From NCBI RefSeq assembly GCF_042652645.1, contig NZ_JBHSGU010000002.1, forward strand, positions 2,057,154-2,121,153: a stretch of 64,000 nucleotides of DNA. Reading direction: 5' to 3'. This stretch comes from Glaciecola siphonariae (GTDB lineage: Bacteria; Pseudomonadota; Gammaproteobacteria; Enterobacterales; Alteromonadaceae). Under the pieces are notes generated by a model. That model searched no databases. It was not told the origin of the DNA and saw only the letters and a program-made list of their open reading frames with translations. Position numbers and translations under genes: made by a program. Shown piece by piece: positions 46,290-55,239 of the stretch (position 1 is its first letter; each line of letters opens with the position of its first letter).

Positions 46290-46802
46290 CTATTGGCTAT
46301 GTAGCATGCGCTCTTGCGTGCGCAAAAAAGTCTGCTGAATAATATATGCGTCGGCACTGGCACGATGTCGTGCTAAGCCACAATCTTGGGCGACAGCGCG
46401 TTTTTCGTCGTCCCATATCGCCATTTGAGGCTCGCTTAGCACCATTTCTAGGGATGAAATACTAAATAGCATCGGTACAGCAGCTTGTGCAAACAGTTTT
46501 ACAAGCCATGGATGGTCAACCACCCAGCCATCAGAATAAAGGGTTAGTCCTTGAACTAACTCGTTCAATTCAAGGCACACGGCAACTGGCTCCTCTCCAT
46601 AATCAATCAAACTTTGATATGAAATACCATGGATTTGCTCGGCCTTCGCATCCCAAAACTGCCAATGAGCAAAAGGCTTAATAAGCTTACAAAAACGCGT
46701 GCCATCAGCTAACACTACACCCACCTCAATGGGGTAGCTATGCGCGCCAAAACCGCTGGCCTCAACGTCAATAATAGCGGGAGTTGCTTTACTAGTAATA
46801 AT
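46290..46802 (-). CDS. DnaQ-like 3'–5' exonuclease, start codon uncertain
   Basis: About 170 residues. The conserved exonuclease motif I, PAIIDVEASGFGAHSYPIEVG, is encoded upstream of the first conventional start (GTG 46724). The real gene must therefore begin before it. The only codons between the upstream TAA and motif I are ATT ATT ACT AGT, so an ATT at 46802 or 46799 is the likeliest start. Later motifs are VVDHPWLVKLF (Exo II-like) and ARHRASADAYII (ExoIII, H..D). It is an RNase T or Exo-domain type housekeeping or repair nuclease of unknown target. Confidence 0.72.
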   Translation of the reverse strand: MITSKATPAIIDVEASGFGAHSYPIEVGVVLADGTRFCKLIKPFAHWQFWDAKAEQIHGISYQSLIDYGEEPVAVCLELNELVQGLTLYSDGWVVDHPWLVKLFAQAAVPMLFSISSLEMVLSEPQMAIWDDEKRAVAQDCGLARHRASADAYIIQQTFLRTQERMLHSQ

Positions 46803-47052
46803 TTAATGTGCTTTATTTTGTGACAATGTTTACAGTGTAGCGAGCTTTAGATAAGTTACCAGCAAAACCGTTAACGACGACCGATTTGAAGGTTAGCGAG
46901 AACTTTAAAAACTAGCTCAAACACAGTAGCAGCAACGTGCAATTAAATTTACCATCTGTCATAGCGCAATTGCCTGTTGCTGATGCCACACACGCGTAAT
47001 CTTGATATATTAATCAGGAATTTTAACTGCACTTGCAATAGAGTGACTATCC

Positions 47053-47499
47053 ATGTCAGACGATAAATTTGTGGATCCGCGCCTACAAGCGCGTGAGGCA
47101 CTGTTCCAACAGCTTCATCTCAGCACGTTTGAAACGATGGGCTACGCCCGTGCAATTCAGCAGCAGGTAGAGCAAAACGGTTTTGACATCGAGAGCGATA
47201 ACGCTGATTTTTTGCAATTGTTGCGCGACTACGAAGTGACCAAAAACTTATCAAAGTTGAGCGAATCGCATTTAGAGTCTCTTTGTGAACAAACTAATGC
47301 AATTATAAAGTCGAAGCGTTGTGCGAACGCAAATATCGCGCAGTTGTGTGCGGCAGCCACTAGTGCGCTTAATCATTGGCGTATCCTGTCGGAAATTCCT
47401 CTGGACTTACGCGATAAAGAGGAAGTTACAAAGGCGCTTAAGGACAAATTTCAACAAAACATGAACACGTGGGAATATATTTTAGCTGACCTTGTTTAA
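47053..47499 (+). CDS. Uncharacterised soluble protein, 148 residues
   Basis: Mostly alpha-helical and acidic, no signal peptide and no membrane segment. Not recognised as a known family. The last five codons (LADLV) and stop are the same sequence as a tandem repeat that continues past the gene, so the C-terminus may have been altered by repeat expansion. Confidence 0.65.
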   Translation: MSDDKFVDPRLQAREALFQQLHLSTFETMGYARAIQQQVEQNGFDIESDNADFLQLLRDYEVTKNLSKLSESHLESLCEQTNAIIKSKRCANANIAQLCAAATSALNHWRILSEIPLDLRDKEEVTKALKDKFQQNMNTWEYILADLV

Positions 47500-47527
47500 G
47501 CGGCCTGCCTAGTCAGTCTTCTTTAGC

Positions 47528-47639
47528 TGACCTTGTTTAGCTGAGCTTGTGTAGATGACCTTGTTTAGCTGAGCTTGTGTAGATGACCTTGTTTAGCTGA
47601 GCTTGTGTAGATGACCTTGTTTAGCTGAGCTTCTGTAGA
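47528..47639. repeat. 28-base tandem repeat, four units
   Basis: Units begin at 47528, 47556, 47584 and 47612. Each contains TGACCTTGTTTAGCTGAGC followed by TTGTGTAGA, with one or two changes in the last. TTTAGCTGACCTTGTTTA also forms the 3' end of the preceding gene (47483–47499). No spacers, so it is not a CRISPR array. Confidence 0.9.
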
Positions 47640-47811
47640 AGACTTAGTTGAAATGTCATTTCTTAGCCAGTACATCTTAACCTTTGACATTGCATTTGCT
47701 CTGAGGATTTGTACACATCTCTTTTATAATTGTGCGTACTCGCAGTGCTCCCCTTGCCCGCGCCCATAGCACATGCTACGTAAGCATTGTTAGCAAGTAA
47801 TTAATCAAAAG

Positions 47812-47838
47812 AAAGCCCTGCTCGGTGCAGGGCTTTTT
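47812..47838. terminator. Rho-independent terminator, probably bidirectional
   Basis: Stem AAGCCCTGC–TCGGT–GCAGGGCTT followed by five T on the plus strand. On the minus strand the tail is TTTCTTTTG. It lies 50 bases past the leftward doxX stop and 310 bases past the rightward gene at 47053. Confidence 0.85.
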
Positions 47839-47887
47839 CGTGTAAGGGTAGTTGACTTATAACTAACTAGCTAACTTGCGTTAGCAC

Positions 47888-48361
47888 TTAAGCTAAGGCA
47901 GTCTGTTCAGGTGTGTTAACCCGCTTCGTATTAGCGATGGCGTTATCAAGTGAAAAGCGTCCGGCGCCCGACACGGCCAGCGAAGCTGAAATTGCCATTA
48001 AACTTAAGGCAAACGCATACCCATTATTAGCCATAAACAAACCGTTTGGTAAGTGCACCGTCACAATAGCTACCAGCATAGTAAGAGCCAAGGCGATAGC
48101 AGTAGGGCGTGTTAACAGGCCAGCAATTAACAGCAAGCCACCAAAGAACTCAGCGCTACCGGCAAGCAAAGCCATTAAATATCCTGGCTCTAAGCCCAAC
48201 GATGCCATGAACTGACCGGTGCCCTCTAGGCCATAACCACCAAACCAACCAAACAGCTTTTGTGCACCGTAGGCGGCAAATGTGATGCCTGCAGAAATAC
48301 GCAGCGCCAATGGTGCAAGAGATGTGTTTTGTACGAATACCTGTGAAAGTAATTTATTCAT
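47888..48361 (-). CDS. DoxX-family membrane protein
   Basis: 157 residues with four helices: APLALRISAGITFAAYGAQKLFGWFGG is the DoxX opening, with ASLGLEPGYLMALLAGSAEFFGGLLLIAGL following. ATG 48361 has GAGG eight bases upstream; the open frame continues to 48460 without a signal. DoxX proteins are linked to redox or thiol stress complexes; the partner is unknown here. Confidence 0.87.
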   Translation of the reverse strand: MNKLLSQVFVQNTSLAPLALRISAGITFAAYGAQKLFGWFGGYGLEGTGQFMASLGLEPGYLMALLAGSAEFFGGLLLIAGLLTRPTAIALALTMLVAIVTVHLPNGLFMANNGYAFALSLMAISASLAVSGAGRFSLDNAIANTKRVNTPEQTALA

Positions 48362-48543
48362 GTTTATTTCCTCAATGTCTAATGTTGATGTTAAATGTTC
48401 AGTGCTTATTGCTAAGCGATGCAAACAATATACACCTACAAATTGAAATAAAAATGGCAATAAATTCAGGATATCTTTCTATTTTTTAGAATAATAAAGC
48501 TGCAGAGGCTACTTTAAACTGCTTTGGGCCTGTATTGTCTCTT

Positions 48544-49611
48544 TTAGTCGCTTTTGCTCTTTTGCGACATGAGGCGCTTTTCTCGGCGCTTCCACATAAC
48601 TTTTGCGAGTTTTTTCATACTTACCGTGGTGTCGTGCTCATCAACAATTTCAACGCCAAGTAAGCTTTCTAATAAGTCTTCTAGCGTCAATATTCCTTCT
48701 AAGCCGCCGTACTCATCTACCACCAATAGCATGTGCACGCGCGAATTTAAAAAATGATCAAACGTTGCGGCCAGCGGCATATCGCCCAACAGTGTCACCA
48801 TAGAGCTAACAAAGTCAGCAAGCTTTGCGTCGAGATTTCCGTTCGCCGCTGCGATCAGAATATCGGTGCGCAGCACATAACCACTTATATGCTCGCTTTC
48901 TGAATTTTCATAAATCGGGATACGAGAAAACGGGTTATTTTGATGATGCTCAACAAATTCTGCCACCGTTACCTGATCTGATAGCGAAAACACAACAGTG
49001 CGGTGCGTCATTGCATCTTTTATTCTCAGCTCATGCAGACTTAACAGGTTTTGTAAGAAATTTGATTCTTGCTGAGCAAGTTGCCCTTCTTTACCCGATA
49101 GCTCAGCCATGGCTAATAATTCGCTTCTGCTTAAGCCTTTAAGAGGGCTTTCTTCGGTAAAACCGCTGGTGAGTTTTTGCGACATTTTTACAAACGGATA
49201 GAGCGCTAGTATCAGATATTTTAAAAAGTAGGCCGTTGCAGGAGCGAGGTGACGCCAAAATGTTGCGCCCAAGGTTTTCGGAATAATTTCTGAAAACACT
49301 AAAATCAACAGCGTCAAAACAGCAGAAATAATGCCTAAATAAGCATCGCCAAACACCTTTGCAGCTTGTGCGCCTGCGCCTGCGGCACCCATGGTATGCG
49401 CGATGGTATTGAGGGTTAAGATTGCTGATAAAGGCTTGTTGATATCAGCGGTTAAGCTTGCCAATAGCTTCCCGGAGGCTTTGCCGTCTTTTTCAAGTAG
49501 AGAAATATAGGCTTGAGACACACTGAGAATTACAGCCTCAGCAATCGAACACAAAAATGAAAAACCAAGCGCTATAAAAACGTAAATGAACAGCAAAACC
49601 ATGCGCTGCAA
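48544..49611 (-). CDS. CNNM-domain and CBS-pair membrane protein (CorC/HlyC family)
   Basis: 355 residues. The N-terminal CNNM (DUF21) domain has three to four helices (FLCSIAEAVILSVSQAY, LVFSEIIPKTLGA). A CBS pair follows (DAMTHRTVVFSL, SRIPIYENSESEHISGYVLR, LLVVDEYGGLEGILTLEDLLESLLG). There is no CorC_HlyC transporter-associated domain at the end. The family is linked to magnesium or cobalt efflux. ATG 49602 is an alternative start. Confidence 0.88.
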   Translation of the reverse strand: MQRMVLLFIYVFIALGFSFLCSIAEAVILSVSQAYISLLEKDGKASGKLLASLTADINKPLSAILTLNTIAHTMGAAGAGAQAAKVFGDAYLGIISAVLTLLILVFSEIIPKTLGATFWRHLAPATAYFLKYLILALYPFVKMSQKLTSGFTEESPLKGLSRSELLAMAELSGKEGQLAQQESNFLQNLLSLHELRIKDAMTHRTVVFSLSDQVTVAEFVEHHQNNPFSRIPIYENSESEHISGYVLRTDILIAAANGNLDAKLADFVSSMVTLLGDMPLAATFDHFLNSRVHMLLVVDEYGGLEGILTLEDLLESLLGVEIVDEHDTTVSMKKLAKVMWKRREKRLMSQKSKSD

Positions 49612-49677
49612 AAACCTTTAGTTGTCAGTAGTCCTTAAGTGTAGCACAGCACTAGCCTAGCGAAAGACTCGCTTTTG

Positions 49678-49866
49678 TTAGATTTTGGGCTTTCTAAGGT
49701 ATAGATAGACAAATAAGCTAGCAAGCAGAGTCATGATGACCACCTCAGGACTCACATTGAGGTCGAGCTTTATATAAGATAAATCAATAAATTCAAACAT
49801 TACCAAGCCGTATGTAACTGCTAGAGCAATAAAGAACACTCGAAACAAAAGACGAGAAAATTGCAC
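49678..49866 (-). CDS. Small two-helix membrane protein, 62 residues
   Basis: Two hydrophobic segments, LFRVFFIALAVTYGLVMFEF and VVIMTLLASLFVYLYL, joined by a short polar loop, with a basic tail. Family not recognised. It is a single gene between the CNNM gene and the sugar ABC operon. Confidence 0.55.
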   Translation of the reverse strand: MQFSRLLFRVFFIALAVTYGLVMFEFIDLSYIKLDLNVSPEVVIMTLLASLFVYLYLRKPKI

Positions 49867-50165
49867 ACTACTACCTTTATTATTACGCTAAGCTGACGCG
49901 ACTTACCTGCTATTCTTGTGCGAGATTTATTGCGTCATTTTTTTGACGGGTAAAGTCTGCGATAAGTTCATAAAAATTTCAAGAAATATTCATAGTCCTT
50001 GTGAAAACATTTGCTAAGCAAAAACGCTCTTGTCGATTCATCTAGCTTAGGTGCCTCTGAGCTGGTCTTAGATGAATATTTGCTAGTCTTTTAAACAATT
50101 TTATAATTTGCATAATTCTGCTGCGATGTTATTTTTTTGTAAACATAATAAATGTATGGATACCT

Positions 50166-51143
50166 ATGAGTACTTTCGCGCGATTAATAACCCTTTTGAT
50201 AGCCATTTCCTTTTTGAATGCTTGTTCAGATAAAGCAAGTACTAACCCAAGCACTGACACTCAAGAGCTGCCCAAAATTGGCTTAGTGATGAAATCTTTG
50301 GCCAACGAATTTTTTGTAAATATGGCTACGCAAGCCAAGAAACATCAACAAGAGAATGCGTCGCGCTATTCGCTTTTAGTTAACGGTACCAAGAACGAGA
50401 GCGACTTGGCGCAGCAAGTCGCCTTAATTGACCAAATGATTGCGTCTGGCATGCAGGCTATCGTACTTGCGCCAGCAGACTCTAAAGCGGTGGTACCCGC
50501 CGTAGTGCGAGCGGTAAAGGCTGGTTTAATCGTTATTAATATCGACAATCGATTAGACCAAGCGACCCTTAGCGAATACGGCGTAAGCGTTCCATTTGTT
50601 GGGCCAGATAATATGCAAGGCGCTTTTTTAGCCGCTGAATACGCAGCGCAAAAGCTCTCGGCAAACGACCAAGTAGTTGTGCTAGAGGGTATTCCCTCGG
50701 CAATTAACTCACAGCAACGCCGCGACGGATTTGTTAAGGCCATCGAACAATATGGACTTAACATGGTGGCCCTGCAAAGCGCCGACTGGGAGCAAACCAA
50801 AGCCGCTCAAGTCGCATCGTCACTGCTTATTCAATACCCTGAGGTAAAGGCAATATTTGCTGCCAATGACAATATGGCTTTAGGCGCTCTGGCGGCGGTC
50901 AATCGGGCAAACCTCACTAGTGCGCCAATTATTGTTGGCTTTGACAATATCCAAGCCCTTACTCCTCACATAGAAAGCGGCGATATTCTTGCGACAGTAG
51001 ACCAATTCGGCGGCAAATTAGCCGTATTTGGTATCGAAAAGGCCCTTAGTGCCCTTAACGGCGATGCACTCGATGATGTAACGCAAACACCCTTATCACT
51101 GATCACAAAAGAAACAATAGATACAAAAGACACGATGGAATAA
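50166..51143 (+). CDS. Sugar ABC transporter substrate-binding lipoprotein (RbsB-like)
   Basis: 325 residues. A lipoprotein signal with the lipobox FLNAC is followed by a periplasmic-binding fold of the ribose/galactose class: KIGLVMKSLANEFFVNMA, LAPADSKAVVPAV, VVVLEGIPSAINSQQRRDGF, and AIFAANDNMALGAL. First gene of a three-gene import operon. The sugar cannot be named. A palindrome TTTGCTAAGCAAA lies at 50010. Confidence 0.9.
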   Translation: MSTFARLITLLIAISFLNACSDKASTNPSTDTQELPKIGLVMKSLANEFFVNMATQAKKHQQENASRYSLLVNGTKNESDLAQQVALIDQMIASGMQAIVLAPADSKAVVPAVVRAVKAGLIVINIDNRLDQATLSEYGVSVPFVGPDNMQGAFLAAEYAAQKLSANDQVVVLEGIPSAINSQQRRDGFVKAIEQYGLNMVALQSADWEQTKAAQVASSLLIQYPEVKAIFAANDNMALGALAAVNRANLTSAPIIVGFDNIQALTPHIESGDILATVDQFGGKLAVFGIEKALSALNGDALDDVTQTPLSLITKETIDTKDTME

Positions 51144-51150
51144 TCCTATT

Positions 51151-52722
51151 TTGACTAAGTCCACGCCGCGCCTACAGATATCAAACTTGCACAAGTCGTA
51201 TAATGTTCCGGTGCTTAAAGGGATTGCGTTTGATGTAAAACCCGGTGAGATTTTCGGCATTGTGGGTGAAAACGGTGCAGGTAAGTCGACTCTCATTAAT
51301 ATATTATGCGGTTTGGTAAACAAAAATAAAGGTAAGCTGTTTATAGACGCCCAACCCTACTCACCTGCGTCGGTGAGCGATGCGATGACTCGTGGCGTTT
51401 CAGTTGCCCTACAAGAGCTCAGCCTGATTGACGATTTGAATATTGCCGAAAATATTTCGCTTCGTCGGCTTCCCCATAAAGCGTCGCTCATCAAAAAAGA
51501 TGAACTTAACAGGCGTGCTCATGCATTACTTGAAAGCTTTGGTTTAAGTGAGCTTAATCTTACACAAAAAGTGGCGGACCTTTCATTGGCGCAAAAGCAG
51601 TTGGTTGAAATTTGCAAAGCGCTAAGCGAGCCAACCAAACTGCTTATTCTCGATGAACCCACAGCTGCTCTGAGCTTGCAACAAAGTGATTTATTGCACG
51701 CCCACATGCACTCCCTTGCTAGCGCGGGGATGAGTATTATTTACGTTAGCCATCGGCTGTCAGATGTTCTCACTCATTGTACTCGTGTATCGGTATTACG
51801 AGACGGACAACTGGTGAACACCTGCCGCACTGAAGAAACCAGCACCGACCAGCTAATAGAGTGGATGTCGAAAGGTGCACTGCATTTTGCAAAATCACTC
51901 AACCCGACCCAATCACTAAGTTCTGCACATCAGCGTAATGAGAGCGTGCTTATTGCTAAAAACCTTACAAGCCATGCACTGCCAGTGCCCATTAACCTTA
52001 GCCTTTTAAAAGGCGAGACACTAGGCATAGCAGGCCTCGCTGGCGCGGGACGCACGGAGTTACTTGAGGCCCTTTACGGACTCACGCCTTTGGCAAGTGG
52101 TCAGGTAATACGCCTGCACAATCAGCATGAGCAGACTATTGCGTCGAGCACGCGGGCGGTAGATTCAGGTATGGGCATGTTGTCAGAAGATAGAAAGCAG
52201 CAGGGTATTTTTGCCCAGCAGCCTCTACATTTTAATTGCGCGATTAGCGCTCTAGAGCGTGTGGCAAAACGAACATTTATTCAGCAAAAAACACTTAAGC
52301 AGATATGCGATAGTCTGTTTAATCGCTTGGCAATAAAGCATGATTCTCAAAATCAAGATATTGAAAGCTTGAGCGGCGGCAATCAACAAAAGGTGTTGTT
52401 AGCACGTTGGCTTTTTGCAAAAACAGAAGTTTTTTTGTTAGACGAGCCAACACGTGGCGTAGATGTGGCAACCAAAGCATTAATTTATGAAGAACTAAAA
52501 ACGCTCACGCAAAACGGCGCCAGCTGCATAGTTGCCTCAAGCGAAATAGAAGAACTTTTTACGCTTTGCGACCGCATTATTGTGATGAGTAACAAACAAA
52601 TAGTCGGCCAGCTTACGCGCGACGAATTTGATATGGACAAAGTCCTGCAAATGGCATTTTCGAAAGTGGCTGATAGCTTCTCTTCAGCAGTAACCCCAAA
52701 TATTTCAAATCAAGTGGAGTAA
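51151..52722 (+). CDS. Sugar ABC transporter ATP-binding protein (RbsA/MglA-type, two ATPase domains)
   Basis: 523 residues in two halves. The first has GENGAGKSTLINILCGL and LILDEPTAALS with the signature replaced by LSLAQKQLVEI. The second has AGLAGAGRTELLEALYGL, LSGGNQQKVLLARWL and FLLDEPTRGVDVATKA. Unequal Walker motifs are normal for this type. TTG 51151 follows the binding-protein stop by seven bases. Confidence 0.9.
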   Translation: MTKSTPRLQISNLHKSYNVPVLKGIAFDVKPGEIFGIVGENGAGKSTLINILCGLVNKNKGKLFIDAQPYSPASVSDAMTRGVSVALQELSLIDDLNIAENISLRRLPHKASLIKKDELNRRAHALLESFGLSELNLTQKVADLSLAQKQLVEICKALSEPTKLLILDEPTAALSLQQSDLLHAHMHSLASAGMSIIYVSHRLSDVLTHCTRVSVLRDGQLVNTCRTEETSTDQLIEWMSKGALHFAKSLNPTQSLSSAHQRNESVLIAKNLTSHALPVPINLSLLKGETLGIAGLAGAGRTELLEALYGLTPLASGQVIRLHNQHEQTIASSTRAVDSGMGMLSEDRKQQGIFAQQPLHFNCAISALERVAKRTFIQQKTLKQICDSLFNRLAIKHDSQNQDIESLSGGNQQKVLLARWLFAKTEVFLLDEPTRGVDVATKALIYEELKTLTQNGASCIVASSEIEELFTLCDRIIVMSNKQIVGQLTRDEFDMDKVLQMAFSKVADSFSSAVTPNISNQVE

Positions 52723-52725
52723 AAC

Positions 52726-53649
52726 GTGCAGTTTTTAAAATCTTACTTTTTGCTCATTGTGCTGCTTGCGCTCATTGGTTTTTTTGCGCTTCAAACCGAT
52801 AATTTCTTTTCGTTTATTACTTTATCAACAATTTTGAGCCAGTTGCCTGCACTTACGTTTGTTGCGGTTGGTATGACCTTGGTGTTGATTGTGGGTGGAA
52901 TCGACCTGTCGGTTGGCGCACTCATGGCACTCAGCAGCGCAATAATTGGCATATTAATGGTGCAGTTTAATATGCCCTTCGCGCTGGCCACTGCCTGTGC
53001 GCTGTTGTGTGTTGCCGTCGTTGGTGCCAGCAGTGGCTATTTATCGTCATGGATGAGACTGCCCTCATTTATTGTCACTCTTGGCGTATTAGAGGCGGCT
53101 CGCGGTCTGTCTTATGTTATCTCAAATTCGCAAACCATGTATGTGGGTCCAAAAGTACAAGGTTTGACCGACCCTATAGCAGGGTTGGGCATCTCGAGCA
53201 TGATGTTGCTTGCCTTTTTAGTGGTCATTGTGAGTCATATTGTTCTCAATCATACCGTGTTTGGGCGCCAGTTAATTGCCATCGGCTCTAACAGAAAGGC
53301 AGCGCTCATGTCGGGCATTAAGGCCGACCCTAAAGTGTTGATGGTATTTGTTATTTCCGCCCTACTCGCAGGCTTGGCAGGTTTAGCCAACCTAAGTTAC
53401 TTAGGCTCTAGCGATCCTAACGCGGGGATTGGATTAGAGCTATCTGCCATTGCTGCTGCGGTGATTGGCGGTACCAGCCTCATGGGCGGCAGAGGCACTA
53501 TTATTGGTACATTTTTGGGTGTACTTATCATTGCAGTGCTCGACAGTGGTTTGGCGCAAATGGGCATGTCGGAGCCGGCAAAACGCATGATCACCGGGGC
53601 TGTTATTATCCTTGCAGTATTGTTAGATAAATGGCGAGTGAAACAGTAA
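52726..53649 (+). CDS. Sugar ABC transporter permease (RbsC-like)
   Basis: 307 residues with eight to ten helices and the RbsC hallmarks VGMTLVLIVGGIDLSVGALMAL, LGVLEAARGLSYV, and ELSAIAAAVIGGTSLMGGRGT. It starts three bases after the ATPase gene. No second permease, kinase or regulator follows, so the system works as a simple importer of an unknown sugar. Confidence 0.9.
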   Translation: MQFLKSYFLLIVLLALIGFFALQTDNFFSFITLSTILSQLPALTFVAVGMTLVLIVGGIDLSVGALMALSSAIIGILMVQFNMPFALATACALLCVAVVGASSGYLSSWMRLPSFIVTLGVLEAARGLSYVISNSQTMYVGPKVQGLTDPIAGLGISSMMLLAFLVVIVSHIVLNHTVFGRQLIAIGSNRKAALMSGIKADPKVLMVFVISALLAGLAGLANLSYLGSSDPNAGIGLELSAIAAAVIGGTSLMGGRGTIIGTFLGVLIIAVLDSGLAQMGMSEPAKRMITGAVIILAVLLDKWRVKQ

Positions 53650-53671
53650 ATCTCATTATTGCGCTAGGGTG

Positions 53672-54586
53672 TTAGTGCTGTCTATTGTGTTGAAACGATT
53701 CTACACGGCGCGTTTTGTATTTTAATACAATAAAAACGCCGCCTAGTACACACACCGATGCAATGACCAAACGCAAGCTTATGCCTTCATTCACAACGAT
53801 TAATCCGCCTAGAGCAGCAATGATGGGCACTGTAAGTTGCGACACCGCCGCGCTCATAGCGCTTAATGTTGGTAAAACCGAATACCAAATAGCGTAGCCT
53901 ATGCCAGATGCAAGTGCGCCTGAGGCGATAGCTAATATTAAGCCATATTCATTGAAATTGGCTTGTGAAAATGCAGCTATTGCTAATATGGCTACGAGTA
54001 AGGTGCTACGGGCAAAATTAAAGGCTGTGTCGCTAAGCGCATCTTGGCTTTGCTTGCCTAAAATAGAATAAATCCCCCACGCTAAGCCTGCGCATAACAT
54101 TAACAGGGCTCCGGTGAGCGTTGGCGTTGAGATAGTTGGGTACAGTAAAAACAACAATCCGGCAAATGCTGCGGCAAGGCCACACCACTGCACAAGGTTT
54201 AAGCGCTCACCTTTAAACAAACCATAAGCAATCATCGAGAATTGTACGCTGGCGAATAATATCAAGGCGCCCGTGCCTGTATCTAACTCAATATAGGCAT
54301 AAGAAAAGCCCACTGCATATACAAACAGAGACAAAGCGCCTGCCCAAGAGCCTCGGTTTTTTGACTGCTCCGAAATAGTTACTAATGGCGGTTTACTTGA
54401 GCGCCATTGACGAAAAAGTAATATAACCACAAGCGTGACTGCCCCAGACAATAGGCGAATCGCCGTAAAGCTGGCGGGGTCTATGTTGGCCGACGATAAA
54501 GCCAAACGACAGAGTACCGAATTAGCGGCAAAAGCAAGCAATGCCAATATCCAGTATGCAAGCATGTGAGGTGCTAAAAGTGACAT
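53672..54586 (-). CDS. EamA/DMT-family transporter
   Basis: 304 residues, ten helices, two EamA repeats (for example LTGALLMLCAGLAWGIYSILG and LPTLSAMSAAVSQLTVPIIAA). This is the RhaT/YdcZ-like subtype that exports or imports small metabolites; substrate unknown. It converges on the sugar ABC operon. Confidence 0.85.
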   Translation of the reverse strand: MSLLAPHMLAYWILALLAFAANSVLCRLALSSANIDPASFTAIRLLSGAVTLVVILLFRQWRSSKPPLVTISEQSKNRGSWAGALSLFVYAVGFSYAYIELDTGTGALILFASVQFSMIAYGLFKGERLNLVQWCGLAAAFAGLLFLLYPTISTPTLTGALLMLCAGLAWGIYSILGKQSQDALSDTAFNFARSTLLVAILAIAAFSQANFNEYGLILAIASGALASGIGYAIWYSVLPTLSAMSAAVSQLTVPIIAALGGLIVVNEGISLRLVIASVCVLGGVFIVLKYKTRRVESFQHNRQH

Positions 54587-54610
54587 ATAGACGCGCTTAC
54601 TTTCGAATGC

Positions 54611-54721
54611 CTAGTCTTTAGAATTGTCGTTTCCGTGTTTTTTCATAAACAGAATGCCGCCAATAAAAAGCACCAAGATAATAAGCCCAGCCATAATGAG
54701 CATGCTAAACAAGGTATCCAT
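54611..54721 (-). CDS. Single-helix membrane peptide, 36 residues
   Basis: Very short ORF starting MDTLFSMLIMAGLIILVLF and continuing into IGGILFMKKHG, ending NDNSKD. One transmembrane helix and a charged tail. It has an AGGA six bases before the ATG, which supports real translation. No family recognised; such microproteins often bind larger membrane complexes. Confidence 0.5.
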   Translation of the reverse strand: MDTLFSMLIMAGLIILVLFIGGILFMKKHGNDNSKD

Positions 54722-54788
54722 AATATTCCTATTGAAGTTAAGGCTTTGAAATACACTGTAGCATGGAGTTGTGGTTACATGCCTATTT

Positions 54789-55151
54789 TTAGTCGCTGTT
54801 AGCCTCTAATTGCTGAACTTCTGGCAACTCACGAAGACTCACCGTGCAATGATTACAGGTAACTTCCCAGTCTGGCTTTGCTGAGGCTAAGAAACAACGC
54901 TTAACAGAAAAAAACGGGTTTTGGCAGCCAGGGCAGCGTATAGATTTTTGTTTATAAAACATATAAAACGCTAAAAACGCGATAAACAGTAAACTAGAAG
55001 ATAACAATATTTTAATGGCTGTGTTATCACTATCTAACACAGCCATTAAACCAAATGTGTTAACGGGTAACAGGCTTAGCGCAAGCATAACAGACATGCA
55101 ATTGGCTTTATATTGGCGAATAAGTTTAAGTCGTGTTTGTCGTTCATCCAT
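54789..55151 (-). CDS. Membrane protein with C-terminal zinc ribbon
   Basis: 120 residues. Two hydrophobic segments (SVMLALSLLPVNTFGLMAVL and LLSSSLLFIAFLAFYMFY) are followed by a cysteine-rich tail CPGC...CFLAS...CNHC with the spacing of a zinc ribbon. Family not named. It is the last non-cassette gene before the integron array: no attC is found on its left. Confidence 0.6.
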   Translation of the reverse strand: MDERQTRLKLIRQYKANCMSVMLALSLLPVNTFGLMAVLDSDNTAIKILLSSSLLFIAFLAFYMFYKQKSIRCPGCQNPFFSVKRCFLASAKPDWEVTCNHCTVSLRELPEVQQLEANSD

Positions 55152-55165
55152 TGTTTATCTCGTCT

Positions 55166-55239
55166 CTAACATATTTGCGTTTGCAAAGATTTACACGGGT
55201 TGTTGGCTCAGATGTTTGCTGATTACGCGTTTTAGCTGC
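55166..55239 (-). repeat. attC-like site, end of the array
   Basis: Starts CTAACAT and ends GCGTTTTAGCTGC, the latter matching the inner core of the clear site at 62140–62274 (GCGTTTGTTAGCTGC). The DUF1963 stop lies in it. This appears to be the last attC, so the array ends here. Confidence 0.45.

Noticed and set aside
47528..47639. CRISPR-like array
   Set aside because: The 28-base units are contiguous with no unique spacers, and no cas genes are present.
50010..50022. Palindrome TTTGCTAAGCAAA upstream of the sugar ABC operon as an operator
   Set aside because: No regulator gene nearby, short, and of a kind expected by chance in AT-rich DNA; kept only as a remark on the binding-protein gene.
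54722..55165. Zinc-ribbon membrane protein (54789) as the last integron cassette
   Set aside because: No attC-like core or palindrome was found on its left side, so the array was ended at 55166.
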